Source: Sphingomicrobium marinum | Lineage (GTDB): Bacteria; Pseudomonadota; Alphaproteobacteria; Sphingomonadales; Sphingomonadaceae | Direction: 5' to 3' | Length of the DNA: 64,000 bases | NCBI RefSeq assembly: GCF_026157105.1 | Contig: NZ_JANPVQ010000001.1 | Coordinates: 117,501 to 181,500 of the forward strand | Shown here: positions 27,762-36,214 of the stretch, piece by piece | Layout of the letters: each line of letters starts with the position of its first letter | How positions within the stretch are numbered: the stretch's first letter is position 1 | Position numbers and translations under genes: made by a program | Notes under the pieces: model-generated | Databases searched by the model: none | What the model was told of the DNA's origin: nothing | What the model saw: the letters and a program-made list of their open reading frames with translations, nothing else

Positions 27762-29176
27762 TCCTCGCGCGCGTTCTGGATCAGCTGCATGAGCGCCGGC
27801 ACACCCTGTTTGGCCAAGGTGCGATAATCGCCGAGCGCTCCCAGCAACTCGGGGCGCTCGGCCTGGACTTTGGCAATCGTACGCGCCGCAGGATCGAGCC
27901 GCGATTGGCCGAGCCATTCGGCAAGGTTCGGTTCACGCGCCCAGCGCATGCGGTTCGTGAGATTGCCCAAGGTAGCGGTCAGGTATGCCGCACATCCCTG
28001 CTTAACCGCGATGGGTTGGGCGAGTGCATTGCGCGCATCGTCATTGTCGCGGTGCACCTCGATCCACGCGGTCAGAGCTGCTCCGAACACTACCAGCGGC
28101 GCGAACAGCGCTTGCACCACGATCTTGCCGTCCTGGAAGACCGGCACGCTGTCCTTGTCCGCAACCGCGCTGGCGGTGCAGTCGATGAAAAGACTATCGT
28201 CGGGAACGGCGTGCGATCCGTCTTCCATCTCGATCAGGCCCGGCGCGATGCGCGAAACACGGCTGCCGCGGATGACGTGGTCGATGGCCCGTAGCGCCTC
28301 GACTTCGCCTTCGGAAATCGTCGCGAAGAAGAACTTGGTCGGCTGCACGTCGGGATCGAGGCGCAGCATGTGTCCGCCCTTCCCCAGCTCGAGAAAAAAG
28401 CCCTCGACATTGTCGGCCGCGATCGCGGCGCGCATCAAGGCCGACTGGAAATCGATCGTGCCCTCGAAAAACTCCAATCCCGGCTGCGTAAAGCGGCGAT
28501 TGATCATCCAGCTGTCGCGCGGGCGTACCCAGGTGATGCGCTCAGGCGCAACATCATGACCAAGCAGCCAGCCGGCCGTGTCCATCGCGGTCTTCCCGCC
28601 ACCCAAGACTACGAAATGCGACGGCACCGCGTCGGGATCGCGCACCAGGTTGGGCAATTCTCCCGTAGGCATGAAGCGCGTTCCAGGCTCGATCTCAAAG
28701 CGCGGCGTGTGGGTGGCGGGAACCTGTGTATCGAAATAGGTTGTATCGACGACCCGCTTTATCGCCTCAACCATCCTCTGCTCACCCGACAGGATACCGA
28801 CGCAGCGGCCGCCACCGCGATAATCGGTCATCGGCCAGAAAGTAACCCGTCCGCTCTCGATAAACTTGCGCATCGCGCGCTCGTAATAGGCCAGCACCTC
28901 GGCGCACCCGGCCAGTTCGTAATAGCCCTCGTTGGGGCCCGAGCGGTCGATTTCGCCGCGCCCCAACTCAAGGCCCTCGACGCCATAAAAGGCGCTCGGC
29001 TGGTGCAGCCGCACGAACGGATAGGCGTCGTTCCAGTGCCCGCCAGGCACATCATGCCGATCGACGATCAGGACGGTGGCGTCAGGGTCTTCTGCGATCA
29101 GCGTATCGACAAAGGCCATGCCCACTGCGCCGGCACCGATGACGAGATAATCGACCGTGGGGAGCGCGTCCGACAC
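27758..29176 (-). CDS. FAD/NAD(P)-binding oxidoreductase
   Basis: A 472-residue flavoprotein starting at GTG 29176, with GAGGGC upstream. The FAD-binding GxGxxG (VDYLVIGAGAVGMAFVD) is at the N-terminus and a second nucleotide-binding fold (FVVLGGGKTAMDTAGWLLG) is in the middle, an arrangement seen in flavin monooxygenase-like enzymes. The closing Asp motif FIDCTAS is present. Substrate unknown. It sits 10 bases after a thioredoxin-fold lipoprotein gene and overlaps the deacetylase-like gene. Confidence 0.82.
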   Translation of the reverse strand: MSDALPTVDYLVIGAGAVGMAFVDTLIAEDPDATVLIVDRHDVPGGHWNDAYPFVRLHQPSAFYGVEGLELGRGEIDRSGPNEGYYELAGCAEVLAYYERAMRKFIESGRVTFWPMTDYRGGGRCVGILSGEQRMVEAIKRVVDTTYFDTQVPATHTPRFEIEPGTRFMPTGELPNLVRDPDAVPSHFVVLGGGKTAMDTAGWLLGHDVAPERITWVRPRDSWMINRRFTQPGLEFFEGTIDFQSALMRAAIAADNVEGFFLELGKGGHMLRLDPDVQPTKFFFATISEGEVEALRAIDHVIRGSRVSRIAPGLIEMEDGSHAVPDDSLFIDCTASAVADKDSVPVFQDGKIVVQALFAPLVVFGAALTAWIEVHRDNDDARNALAQPIAVKQGCAAYLTATLGNLTNRMRWAREPNLAEWLGQSRLDPAARTIAKVQAERPELLGALGDYRTLAKQGVPALMQLIQNARED

Positions 29177-29186
29177 GTTGCTGCCC

Positions 29187-29699
29187 TCAGCGCGCTTGCG
29201 GCGCCATGGCGGCGAGAAACGCGTAAATCGTATCTTCGTCGCGACTGGCAGCATCGGTCCAGCCGGTGACATCGTCCAACGGATTGAGCCGTTCGCCTTC
29301 GCCGGTCAGGATAAAGACATTGGGCGTGCCGATCAGCTTGTCGACCCCGAAGCGGCGCGCGACTTCCATGTTGTTTGCCGCATCCTCGCGCGGCTTGCCC
29401 GCATCGATGAACACCGGGACGTAGGATCGATCCACCAGCGCGGCGAAGCGCGGTGTTTCGAGAAGCCCGGCGAGCCCGCGCGAATCGTGGCACCAATTGG
29501 CCCCCATCACGAGCAAGACATGCCGCCCCGATGCCTGCGCCTGCGCCATCGCCGCATCGACCGCCGCCATCGCGTCCGCATGCATGTCGTAGGGCGTTGC
29601 CGAATGGGTTTCGTGATGCATGGCTGATGGCGCCTCGCCATGCGGCGCTGCGCATCCGGCCACCCAAGCGGCGGCGATCAGGACCGCAAGCTGCCTCAA
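29187..29699 (-). CDS. Thioredoxin-fold lipoprotein with single active-site Cys
   Basis: A 170-residue protein starting at TTG (29699) in a TTGA overlap with the ispG stop. The lipobox VAGC (Cys16) points to membrane anchoring. A thioredoxin fold is indicated by [20 protein letters not shown] and the cis-Pro region [13 protein letters not shown]. The usual CxxC is replaced by WCHDS, leaving a single cysteine, so disulphide exchange of the classical kind is unlikely. Its neighbour is a flavoprotein, which hints at a redox pair, by inference. Confidence 0.78.
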   Translation of the reverse strand: MRQLAVLIAAAWVAGCAAPHGEAPSAMHHETHSATPYDMHADAMAAVDAAMAQAQASGRHVLLVMGANWCHDSRGLAGLLETPRFAALVDRSYVPVFIDAGKPREDAANNMEVARRFGVDKLIGTPNVFILTGEGERLNPLDDVTGWTDAASRDEDTIYAFLAAMAPQAR

Positions 29700-30823
29700 T
29701 GCGAAGGCACGAAGGCTTCGGCCTCGCCTGCTTCGATTTTCGCCGCCTTTTCCTCGACCAGCCGCACGATGTGATCGACCATCGTCTCGTTCTCGATATG
29801 GTGATCCTTCACGCCCGAGAGATAGACCATGTGGCTGCCATTGCCGCCGCCGGTTACGCCGATGTCGGTTTCACGCGCTTCACCGGGTCCATTGACCACG
29901 CAGCCGAGCACCGACAGGCTCATCGGCGTCTTGATATGCTGTAACCGTTCTTCGAGCGTCTGCACCGTGCGGATGACGTCGAAACCCTGCCGCGCGCAGG
30001 ACGGGCAGGAAACGACGCGAACGCCGCGCGACCGCAGCCCCAGACTTTTGAGGATTTCAAAGCCGACGCGGACTTCCTCTTCGGGCTCCGCCGAGAGCGA
30101 CACGCGGATCGTATCGCCGATCCCCGCCCACAGCAGCGACCCGATGCCGAGCGCCGATTTGACCGTGCCGCCGATCAGCCCGCCCGCCTCGGTAATGCCA
30201 AGGTGCAGCGGGCAATCGACCTGGTACGCAAGCTCGGTATAAGCCGCGACCGCGAGCATCAGGTCCGATGCCTTCACCGCGACCTTGAAGTCGTGAAAAT
30301 CGTGGTCCTGCAGGATCTTGATATGATCCATCGCGCTCTCGACCAGCGCGTCGGGACAGGGCTCACCATATTTTTCGAGCAGGTCTTTCTCGAGGCTGCC
30401 GGCATTGACGCCGATGCGGATCGCGCACCCGTTGGCCTTTGCCGCGGCGATGACCTCCTTCACCCGCGCATCCGAGCCGATATTGCCCGGGTTGATGCGC
30501 AGGCAGGCAGCGCCCGCATCCGCTGCTTCGAGCGCGCGCTTGTAGTGAAAATGGATGTCGGCCACGATCGGCACGCTCGCCGCCTTGCAGATTTCGGGCA
30601 TCGCCGCGGTGCTATCGGTATCGGGGCACGACACGCGGATAATGTCGGCGCCTGCGTCCTCGCAGCGCCGGATCTGATCGATCGTCGCCTTGGCATCGGC
30701 AGTCGGCGTGTTGGTCATCGTCTGCACGGAAATCGGCGCATCGCCGCCTACCGGCACCTTGCCGACCATGATCTGGCGCGATTTCCGGCGCTCGATGGTG
30801 CGCCATGGTCTGATCTGGGACAT
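29696..30823 (-). CDS. ispG: 4-hydroxy-3-methylbut-2-enyl diphosphate synthase (flavodoxin/ferredoxin)
   Basis: A 375-residue [4Fe-4S] enzyme of the MEP isoprenoid pathway that makes HMBPP from cyclic MEcPP. The ATG at 30823 gives the expected start ([20 protein letters not shown]); the frame runs further upstream but is not conserved. The cluster cysteines are visible in [11 protein letters not shown] and [14 protein letters not shown]. The TIM-barrel half includes [16 protein letters not shown]. It appears to head the long minus-strand run, about 80 bases from the divergent transporter gene. Confidence 0.95.
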   Translation of the reverse strand: MSQIRPWRTIERRKSRQIMVGKVPVGGDAPISVQTMTNTPTADAKATIDQIRRCEDAGADIIRVSCPDTDSTAAMPEICKAASVPIVADIHFHYKRALEAADAGAACLRINPGNIGSDARVKEVIAAAKANGCAIRIGVNAGSLEKDLLEKYGEPCPDALVESAMDHIKILQDHDFHDFKVAVKASDLMLAVAAYTELAYQVDCPLHLGITEAGGLIGGTVKSALGIGSLLWAGIGDTIRVSLSAEPEEEVRVGFEILKSLGLRSRGVRVVSCPSCARQGFDVIRTVQTLEERLQHIKTPMSLSVLGCVVNGPGEARETDIGVTGGGNGSHMVYLSGVKDHHIENETMVDHIVRLVEEKAAKIEAGEAEAFVPSH

Positions 30824-30902
30824 GGGGACGATATAGGCGCCTTCCTTCGCGAAGGTAAGGCTCCCTATTGCCAATCCGCATCTGATAGCCACAAATGCCG
30901 GC

Positions 30903-31913
30903 ATGGAATTGACCGACGCCATCGCGGAAGAAGCCACGCCGCTCCTGTTCGGGCGCATTCTCGACGGCAAGGGCGGCGGCAGACCGATCCTGTGGGACGA
31001 AGCCAGCAGCTGGCAGCCCGCTTCGAGCGAAGAAGTCATGTGGGTCCATTTGTGCCGTACCCACGCGGACGTCGAAGCTTGGCTCGAAACCTATCTCGAT
31101 ATTCCCGAACCGATCGCCGAAATGATGGTCGACGACGGCAATCGCCCCCGTGCGAGCAAGGAAGGCGACACGCTGGTCGCGGTGCTGCGCGGCATCAATT
31201 TCAACGCCGGCGCCGAGCCCGAGGACATGGTCTCGATGCAGCTCTGGTCCGATGGCATGCGCGTGGTGACCTTGCGCCGCGTACCGATGCAGACCCCGCG
31301 CGAGGTATTGGCGGACATCGATGCCGGTGACGGGCCGACCGATGCGGCGTCGCTGGTCACCGAACTTGTCGAGCAAATCATCACCCGCATGAGCAAATCG
31401 ATCGTCGACATGAATGCGGTGATCGACGAGCTTGAAGATGCCGATATCGACGATGAAGGCGAGACGATCCTCAGGCGCACGAGCAGTATCCGGCGCAATT
31501 GCCTCGCGCTCAAGCGCCACATGGGGCCGCAGCACAGCGCGCTTGAACAGATCGCGCGCGCCTCGCTCTCTTGGTTCGACGAACATGACCGGCGCGAAAT
31601 ATCCGAAACGATCGAGCGGCTGCGGCGCTATCTTGACGATATCGACGTGTCGAAGGAATCGGCACTGGTGTTGCAGGACGAACTGCGATCGCGCGCCCTG
31701 GCATCCTCGGAGAAGACAAACTTCCTGCTCACGCTGGTCGCCTCGATCTTCCTGCCGCTCGGCTTCCTGACCGGACTGCTCGGCATCAATGTCGGCGGAA
31801 TGCCCGGCACCGATAGCAGCAGCGCCTTCTGGAATGTGGTCTACATCTGCCTCGGGCTGCTGGTCGTGCAGCTGGCGTTGTTCTACTCGTGGCGTTGGTG
31901 GACCAGCCGCTAA
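30903..31913 (+). CDS. CorA/ZntB-type metal ion transporter
   Basis: A 336-residue protein with a large N-terminal cytoplasmic domain, a long helical stalk (about 150-270) and two C-terminal membrane helices. The pore-loop GxN signature appears as GINVGGMPG, the ZntB-like variant of [23 protein letters not shown] is the conserved segment before the first helix. ZntB proteins carry zinc with protons, while CorA proteins carry magnesium or cobalt; the sequence favours ZntB without proving it. Confidence 0.85.
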   Translation: MELTDAIAEEATPLLFGRILDGKGGGRPILWDEASSWQPASSEEVMWVHLCRTHADVEAWLETYLDIPEPIAEMMVDDGNRPRASKEGDTLVAVLRGINFNAGAEPEDMVSMQLWSDGMRVVTLRRVPMQTPREVLADIDAGDGPTDAASLVTELVEQIITRMSKSIVDMNAVIDELEDADIDDEGETILRRTSSIRRNCLALKRHMGPQHSALEQIARASLSWFDEHDRREISETIERLRRYLDDIDVSKESALVLQDELRSRALASSEKTNFLLTLVASIFLPLGFLTGLLGINVGGMPGTDSSSAFWNVVYICLGLLVVQLALFYSWRWWTSR

Positions 31914-31962
31914 CGGAGCGTTTCGCCCCGTTCGCGCATTACGGCAGGGAAGGAGAATTTCC

Positions 31963-32628
31963 ATGCCCACTACCCTCATCACCGGCGGCAATCGCGGCAT
32001 CGGCCGCGAGCTTGTCGAGCAATATGCCAATGACGGCTGGAACGTCATCACCACCGCCCGCGATCAGCGCGACATCGCCGATCTCAACCGCATCGACAAT
32101 GTCGAGGCCCACCGCCTCGACGTGGCCGAGGAGAACGAGATCGACCGCTTCGTGGGCGAGCTCGGCGACGAGCCGATCGACGTCTTCATCAACAATGCCG
32201 GGATGTACGGGCCGCGCACGCCCAAGCGCGACGAATGGCTCGAACTGATGAACGTCAATGTCATCGCCCCGACGCTGCTGGCCCAGCGCCTCAAGGACAA
32301 GGTTGCCGCCTCCGAGCAGAAGAAAATGGCGGTGGTAACCTCGAAGATGGGCTCGATCGCCGATAATGGATCGGGCGGGTCGATCCCCTATCGATCGTCC
32401 AAGGCCGCCGTGAACGCGGCGTGGAAGAGCCTTGCGCTCGATTACAAGGACGACGGCATCAGCGCGGTGATGCTGCACCCGGGCTGGGTGCAGACTGACA
32501 TGGGCGGCCCCAACGCACTGATCGATACCGCGACCAGCGCCAGCGGCATGCGCGAGCAGATCGAACAGACGAGCCTCGACAATACGGGCCGCTTTGTCGA
32601 CTATGCCGGCAAGAAAATTCCCTGGTAA
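31963..32628 (+). CDS. Short-chain dehydrogenase/reductase
   Basis: A 221-residue Rossmann-fold oxidoreductase. The start is ATG 31963, with AAGGAG placed correctly. The cofactor motif is TGGNRGIGRE, the structural NNAG motif is in FINNAGMYGP, and the catalytic Tyr-x3-Lys is YRSSK in GGSIPYRSSKAAVNAA. The substrate is unknown. It is followed after 17 bases by the exported isoaspartyl peptidase gene. Confidence 0.88.
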   Translation: MPTTLITGGNRGIGRELVEQYANDGWNVITTARDQRDIADLNRIDNVEAHRLDVAEENEIDRFVGELGDEPIDVFINNAGMYGPRTPKRDEWLELMNVNVIAPTLLAQRLKDKVAASEQKKMAVVTSKMGSIADNGSGGSIPYRSSKAAVNAAWKSLALDYKDDGISAVMLHPGWVQTDMGGPNALIDTATSASGMREQIEQTSLDNTGRFVDYAGKKIPW

Positions 32629-32645
32629 ATCGTAAGGACCCCAAC

Positions 32646-33707
32646 ATGCCCAAAGCCGCATCGACACTCGCTGCCTGCATCGCCATGGCGCTGGCCACCC
32701 CCGCGCAGGCCGAGGACTGGAGCCTTGTCATCCATGGCGGTGCCGGCACCATCCAGCGCGATGCGATGACGCCGGAAAAGGATGCGGAAATCCGCGCCGC
32801 GCTCGATGCAGCGCTGGAGGCAGGGTCGGCGGTGCTGCGTGAGGGCGGCTCCTCGCTCGATGCAGTGACGGCCGCGATCAACATCCTTGAGGATGATCCC
32901 AACTTCAACGCTGGGCGCGGTGCGGTCTTTACGTGGGACGAGACCAATTCGCTCGACGCCTCGATCATGCGCGGCGATACGCTGGCAGCGGGCGCGGTCG
33001 CGGGCGCCAGCACCACGCGCCACCCGATCGATCTTGCGCGCAAGGTGATGGAAGAAAGCCCGCACGTGCTGTTGTCGGGCGAAGGCGCCGACCAGTTCGC
33101 GCGCGAGCAGGGCCTCGAACAGGTCGATCCGAGCTTCTTTTTTACGCAGGAGCGTTACGACGCGCTGGTGCGCTTCAAGGCACATGCGATGCAGGAACAA
33201 CAGACCAGCCAGATCGATGTCGACTACAAGTTCGGCACGGTCGGCGCGGTGGCGATGGACCAAAGCGGCGTCATTACAGCGGGGACGTCGACAGGCGGCA
33301 TGACCGGCAAGCGCTGGGGGCGCATCGGTGACAGCCCAATCATCGGGGCTGGAACGTATGCCAATGCGAGCTGCGGTGTTTCGGCGACCGGGACAGGCGA
33401 GATCTTTATCCGACTGGCGGTTGCCTATCGGATTTGCGCGGGATCCGCTTGGGCCGAAACCCCCGAACCGGTCGCGAGTGTAAGAGAAGAAGCGATCGCG
33501 GCGCTTATGGGTGAGGTGAACAACCAGACCAAAACCAACGCCGACCTGGCGATCAATGCCGTCGGCGAACTTGGTGGATCGGGCGGTGTCATTTTCCTGA
33601 GTTCAGACGGCGCCCCCGGATGGTCGTTCGATACGCCCGGCATGTATCGCGGCAGCGCGACCAGCGATGGCGAGAAGGTCGTCGCGATTTATGGCGACGA
33701 GGAATAG
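32646..33707 (+). CDS. Exported isoaspartyl peptidase / L-asparaginase (Ntn hydrolase)
   Basis: A 353-residue plant-type asparaginase with a signal peptide (MPKAASTLAACIAMALATPAQA). The N-terminal WSLVIHGGAGTI and the autocleavage site before the nucleophilic Thr (KFGTVGAVAMD) are present, followed by TSTGGMTGKRWGRIGDSPI. The enzyme should self-cleave into two chains and remove beta-linked aspartyl residues or deamidate asparagine in the periplasm. A cytoplasmic paralogue is encoded at 35300, on the other side of the SPFH operon. Confidence 0.92.
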   Translation: MPKAASTLAACIAMALATPAQAEDWSLVIHGGAGTIQRDAMTPEKDAEIRAALDAALEAGSAVLREGGSSLDAVTAAINILEDDPNFNAGRGAVFTWDETNSLDASIMRGDTLAAGAVAGASTTRHPIDLARKVMEESPHVLLSGEGADQFAREQGLEQVDPSFFFTQERYDALVRFKAHAMQEQQTSQIDVDYKFGTVGAVAMDQSGVITAGTSTGGMTGKRWGRIGDSPIIGAGTYANASCGVSATGTGEIFIRLAVAYRICAGSAWAETPEPVASVREEAIAALMGEVNNQTKTNADLAINAVGELGGSGGVIFLSSDGAPGWSFDTPGMYRGSATSDGEKVVAIYGDEE

Positions 33708-33711
33708 CCGC

Positions 33712-33978
33712 TCACCAGGTGCCCTTGTCCTTGCCCCAGCGCCATTTGACGCCGCCCTTGGTAGTCTTGACCACGATCAGGACGAAGATCGCGGTGACTG
33801 GGATGATGATCGCGAACAGCGCCAGCGGCGAACGTTCTGCCAGCAGCAGTGCGCTGCTGCAGATGATCGTCAAATAGCCGGCCAGCAGCGCCCAGCCCTG
33901 CCAGGCGCAGGGCAGGCTCGCGCCCCAGCCATAGCGTTTGGCGTAGAACCATTCGGGTCCACCACCGGTGTCTCCCAT
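33712..33978 (-). CDS. Small two-helix membrane protein, unknown function
   Basis: An 88-residue protein starting at ATG 33978 (MGDTGGGPEWFYAKRYGWGA). Two hydrophobic segments are seen (WALLAGYLTIICSSALLLAE and LALFAIIIPVTAIFVLIVV), then a basic tail (KTTKGGVKWRWGKDKGTW). The start overlaps the stop of the 33-aa gene upstream (TGATG), so the two are translationally coupled. It is the last gene of the SPFH operon. I do not recognise a family. Confidence 0.75.
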   Translation of the reverse strand: MGDTGGGPEWFYAKRYGWGASLPCAWQGWALLAGYLTIICSSALLLAERSPLALFAIIIPVTAIFVLIVVKTTKGGVKWRWGKDKGTW

Positions 33979-34079
33979 CAGACCATGCCTTTCATGATCG
34001 CGACGCCGGTCACCAGCATCGCGATGGAAAGAATGAGGAAAGCCCGCGCCGTCTGCGGCTCCATCCAACGATACATCAT
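33978..34079 (-). CDS. 33-residue membrane microprotein
   Basis: A very short gene coding MMYRWMEPQTARAFLILS and then a hydrophobic IAMLVTGVAIMKGMV, which is a single membrane helix. Support is positional: GGGAG lies just upstream within the end of the RHH gene, the start is 2 bases after that gene's stop, and the stop overlaps the next start as TGATG. Such tight packing on both sides is hard to explain unless it is translated. Confidence 0.65.
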   Translation of the reverse strand: MMYRWMEPQTARAFLILSIAMLVTGVAIMKGMV

Positions 34080-34081
34080 GT

Positions 34082-34285
34082 TTAATCTCCCTTCTTGGGC
34101 GGGCGGCCGCGCTTGGGCGGCGCGCCCGGTGGCTTGAGTTCGACCCCGCGCGCTTTCATCGCTTCGCGCAGCAGGATCTCGACCTCGGCGTTGACCGACC
34201 TCAGGTCGGTCGCCGCCATGCGTTCGACCGCATCCCAGAGATCGGGATCCACGCGCAGGGGAAAGGCTTTGCGTTGCTTGGCCAT
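34082..34285 (-). CDS. Ribbon-helix-helix DNA-binding protein with C-terminal AT-hook
   Basis: A 67-residue protein. Residues 7-46 fit an Arc/MetJ-like ribbon-helix-helix: strand AFPLRVDP, helix LWDAVERMAATD, turn, helix SVNAEVEILLREAMKA. The tail PKRGRPPKK (57-65) matches the AT-hook motif that binds the minor groove of AT-rich DNA. It follows the SPFH gene by 17 bases and probably regulates this operon, whose upstream region is unusually AT-rich. That autoregulation is inference. Confidence 0.8.
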   Translation of the reverse strand: MAKQRKAFPLRVDPDLWDAVERMAATDLRSVNAEVEILLREAMKARGVELKPPGAPPKRGRPPKKGD

Positions 34286-34302
34286 GGGCCGCTCGGCTGT
34301 CC

Positions 34303-35202
34303 TTAGGTATACAGGCTGCCGGCGTTGACGACGGGCTGCGTGTCACGCTCGCTGCACAGCACCACCATCAGGTTCGACACCATGGCCGCCCGGCGCTCGT
34401 CATCCAGTTCGACGACATCGCGCTTGGACAGATCGGCCAGCGCCATCTCGACCATGCCGACCGCGCCTTCGACCAGGGTCTTGCGCGCAGCCACCACGGC
34501 CTCGGCCTGCTGGCGGCGGAGCATCGCACCGGCGATTTCCTGCGCATAGGCAAGGTGGGTAAAGCCGCATTCGTCGACCGTGATCCCCGCAACCACGAGC
34601 CGTTCGCGCAGCTCGGCGAGCAGTTCCACGCCGACCTCGTCGATATGACCACGCAGCGTCACGTCGTCATGGTCGAAATCGTCATAGGGATAGCGCGCGC
34701 CGATGGTACGGATCGCAGCTTCCACCTGGACGCGGACGAATTCCTTATAGTCGTCGACGTCGAAAGTCGCCTGCGCGGTATCGACGACGCGCCAGACGAT
34801 CTGGGCGGCCATCTCGATCGGGTTACCGCGAAGGTCGTTCACCTTGATCTTGTCGGAAATGAAGTTGTTGGCGCGCACCGACACCTTGTGCCGCATCATC
34901 CACGGCAGCACCCAGCGCAATCCATCCTTGCGATCGGTGCCCTTGTAGGTGCCGAACAGCGTGATCACCGCGCCCTGGTTGGGCTGCAGCATGTAAAAAC
35001 CCGACGCCACGAAGATCAGCGCCAGCGGAAGGACGCCCACGGCGACAAAGAGCCAGAGCGCCGTGCCATCGGTTTGCACGAGCCGGATGATCGCCCAGAC
35101 CTGGGCGATGATAATCAGCAGCATCGCAAGCAGCATACCGTACCCACTCGACGTGGAAGCGGCACGCTCGTCGCTCGCATTGAGGCCAAGCACATGAGCC
35201 AT
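34303..35202 (-). CDS. SPFH/Band-7 membrane protein
   Basis: A 299-residue stomatin/prohibitin-like protein. The ATG at 35202 has AAGGAG seven bases upstream. Two N-terminal hydrophobic segments ([20 protein letters not shown] and [20 protein letters not shown]) are followed by the SPFH domain ([20 protein letters not shown] onward) and a helical C-terminal part ([20 protein letters not shown]). SPFH proteins form large membrane rings that organise microdomains or control proteases. The usual NfeD partner is absent; small membrane proteins and an RHH protein follow instead. Confidence 0.85.
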   Translation of the reverse strand: MAHVLGLNASDERAASTSSGYGMLLAMLLIIIAQVWAIIRLVQTDGTALWLFVAVGVLPLALIFVASGFYMLQPNQGAVITLFGTYKGTDRKDGLRWVLPWMMRHKVSVRANNFISDKIKVNDLRGNPIEMAAQIVWRVVDTAQATFDVDDYKEFVRVQVEAAIRTIGARYPYDDFDHDDVTLRGHIDEVGVELLAELRERLVVAGITVDECGFTHLAYAQEIAGAMLRRQQAEAVVAARKTLVEGAVGMVEMALADLSKRDVVELDDERRAAMVSNLMVVLCSERDTQPVVNAGSLYT

Positions 35203-35299
35203 TTCGATTCTCCTTTTATTTGATATCATATTTATATCGTAGCGATACGAGAGTCAATATGGGTGGCCGCGGCCCCGTTGGCGGCGTAGGAGACGCCTC
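35203..35299. promoter_or_regulatory. AT-rich divergent promoter region of SPFH operon and isoaspartyl peptidase
   Basis: The stretch around 35214-35245 is strikingly AT-rich for this genome (TTTATTTGATATCATATTTA is part of it) and lies directly upstream of the SPFH ribosome site. It could hold the operon promoter and a binding site for the RHH/AT-hook protein. The other end serves the peptidase gene at 35300. Confidence 0.45.
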
Positions 35300-36214
35300 A
35301 TGTGGAAGTTGATGATTCATGGGGGCGCCGGGTCGATGCGCCCGGGCAAGCTCGATGCCGACCAGGAAAAGGCAGCGCGCGCCGGGCTTGGCGATGCGCT
35401 CGAGACGGGCAAGATGGTGCTGGCGGCAGGCGGCAGCGCGGTCGATGCGGTCGAGGCGGCTGCGCGTGTGCTTGAAGAGGATCCCGCCTTCAACGCGGGC
35501 AAGGGCAGCGTGCTCGCCCATGACGGACATGTCGAATGCGACGCCGCCATCATGGACGGACGCGATCGCCGCGCCGGCGCGGTCGCGGGCCTGCGCACTA
35601 CCCGCGCACCGATCACGGCGGCGCGCAAGGTCATGGAAGACAGTCCCCACGTCCTGATGGGGCGCGGCGGGGCGGAGGAATTCGCGCTCGAACAGGGGCT
35701 GGAACAGGTGCCGAACACCTGGTTCGTGACGGCCGAACGCCGCCGCCAGCTCGACGAGCTACTGGCCAAGGGCTCAGAGGCTTTCGATGCCGAGATCAAA
35801 TACGGCACGATCGGCGCGGTTGCGGTCGACAATGACGGCCATGTCGCCGCTGCCACCTCGACCGGCGGGCTGACCGCCAAAAGGTGGGGCCGGATCGGCG
35901 ATTCGCCGCTGATCGGCGCCGGCACCTACGCCGATGATCGCGCCGCGGCCGTGTCCGCAACCGGGCTTGGCGAAGTCTTCATCCGCGCCGCGGCCGCGCA
36001 CGATGTGTGCGCGCGCATGCGCTATTGTTCGGACGACCTCCAGACCGCACTCGACAAGGTGCTTGCAGATATCAAGGCAATGGGCGGCACTGGCGGGCTG
36101 ATTGCAGTGAGCCCTTCGGGTGAAGCGGCATGGAGCCACACGACGCCCGGCATGTACCGCGCGGTGATCGGCGAGGATGTCCGCAAAATCGCGATATACG
36201 GCGACGAAGACTAG
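35300..36214 (+). CDS. Cytoplasmic isoaspartyl peptidase / L-asparaginase (Ntn hydrolase)
   Basis: A 304-residue enzyme without a signal peptide (MWKLMIHGGAGSMRPGKLDA). The self-cleavage site and Thr nucleophile are in IKYGTIGAVAVD, followed by TSTGGLTAKRWGRIGDSPL and GAGTYADDRAAAVSATGLGE. It would repair or degrade isoaspartyl peptides in the cytoplasm. It is clearly paralogous to the exported enzyme at 32646. Its stop interlocks with that of the acyltransferase gene (CTAG). Confidence 0.92.
   Translation: MWKLMIHGGAGSMRPGKLDADQEKAARAGLGDALETGKMVLAAGGSAVDAVEAAARVLEEDPAFNAGKGSVLAHDGHVECDAAIMDGRDRRAGAVAGLRTTRAPITAARKVMEDSPHVLMGRGGAEEFALEQGLEQVPNTWFVTAERRRQLDELLAKGSEAFDAEIKYGTIGAVAVDNDGHVAAATSTGGLTAKRWGRIGDSPLIGAGTYADDRAAAVSATGLGEVFIRAAAAHDVCARMRYCSDDLQTALDKVLADIKAMGGTGGLIAVSPSGEAAWSHTTPGMYRAVIGEDVRKIAIYGDED

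Noticed and set aside
30612-32054. Minus-strand open frame of about 480 codons
   Set aside because: It covers the ispG start, the metal transporter and part of the SDR; no conserved motif is present.
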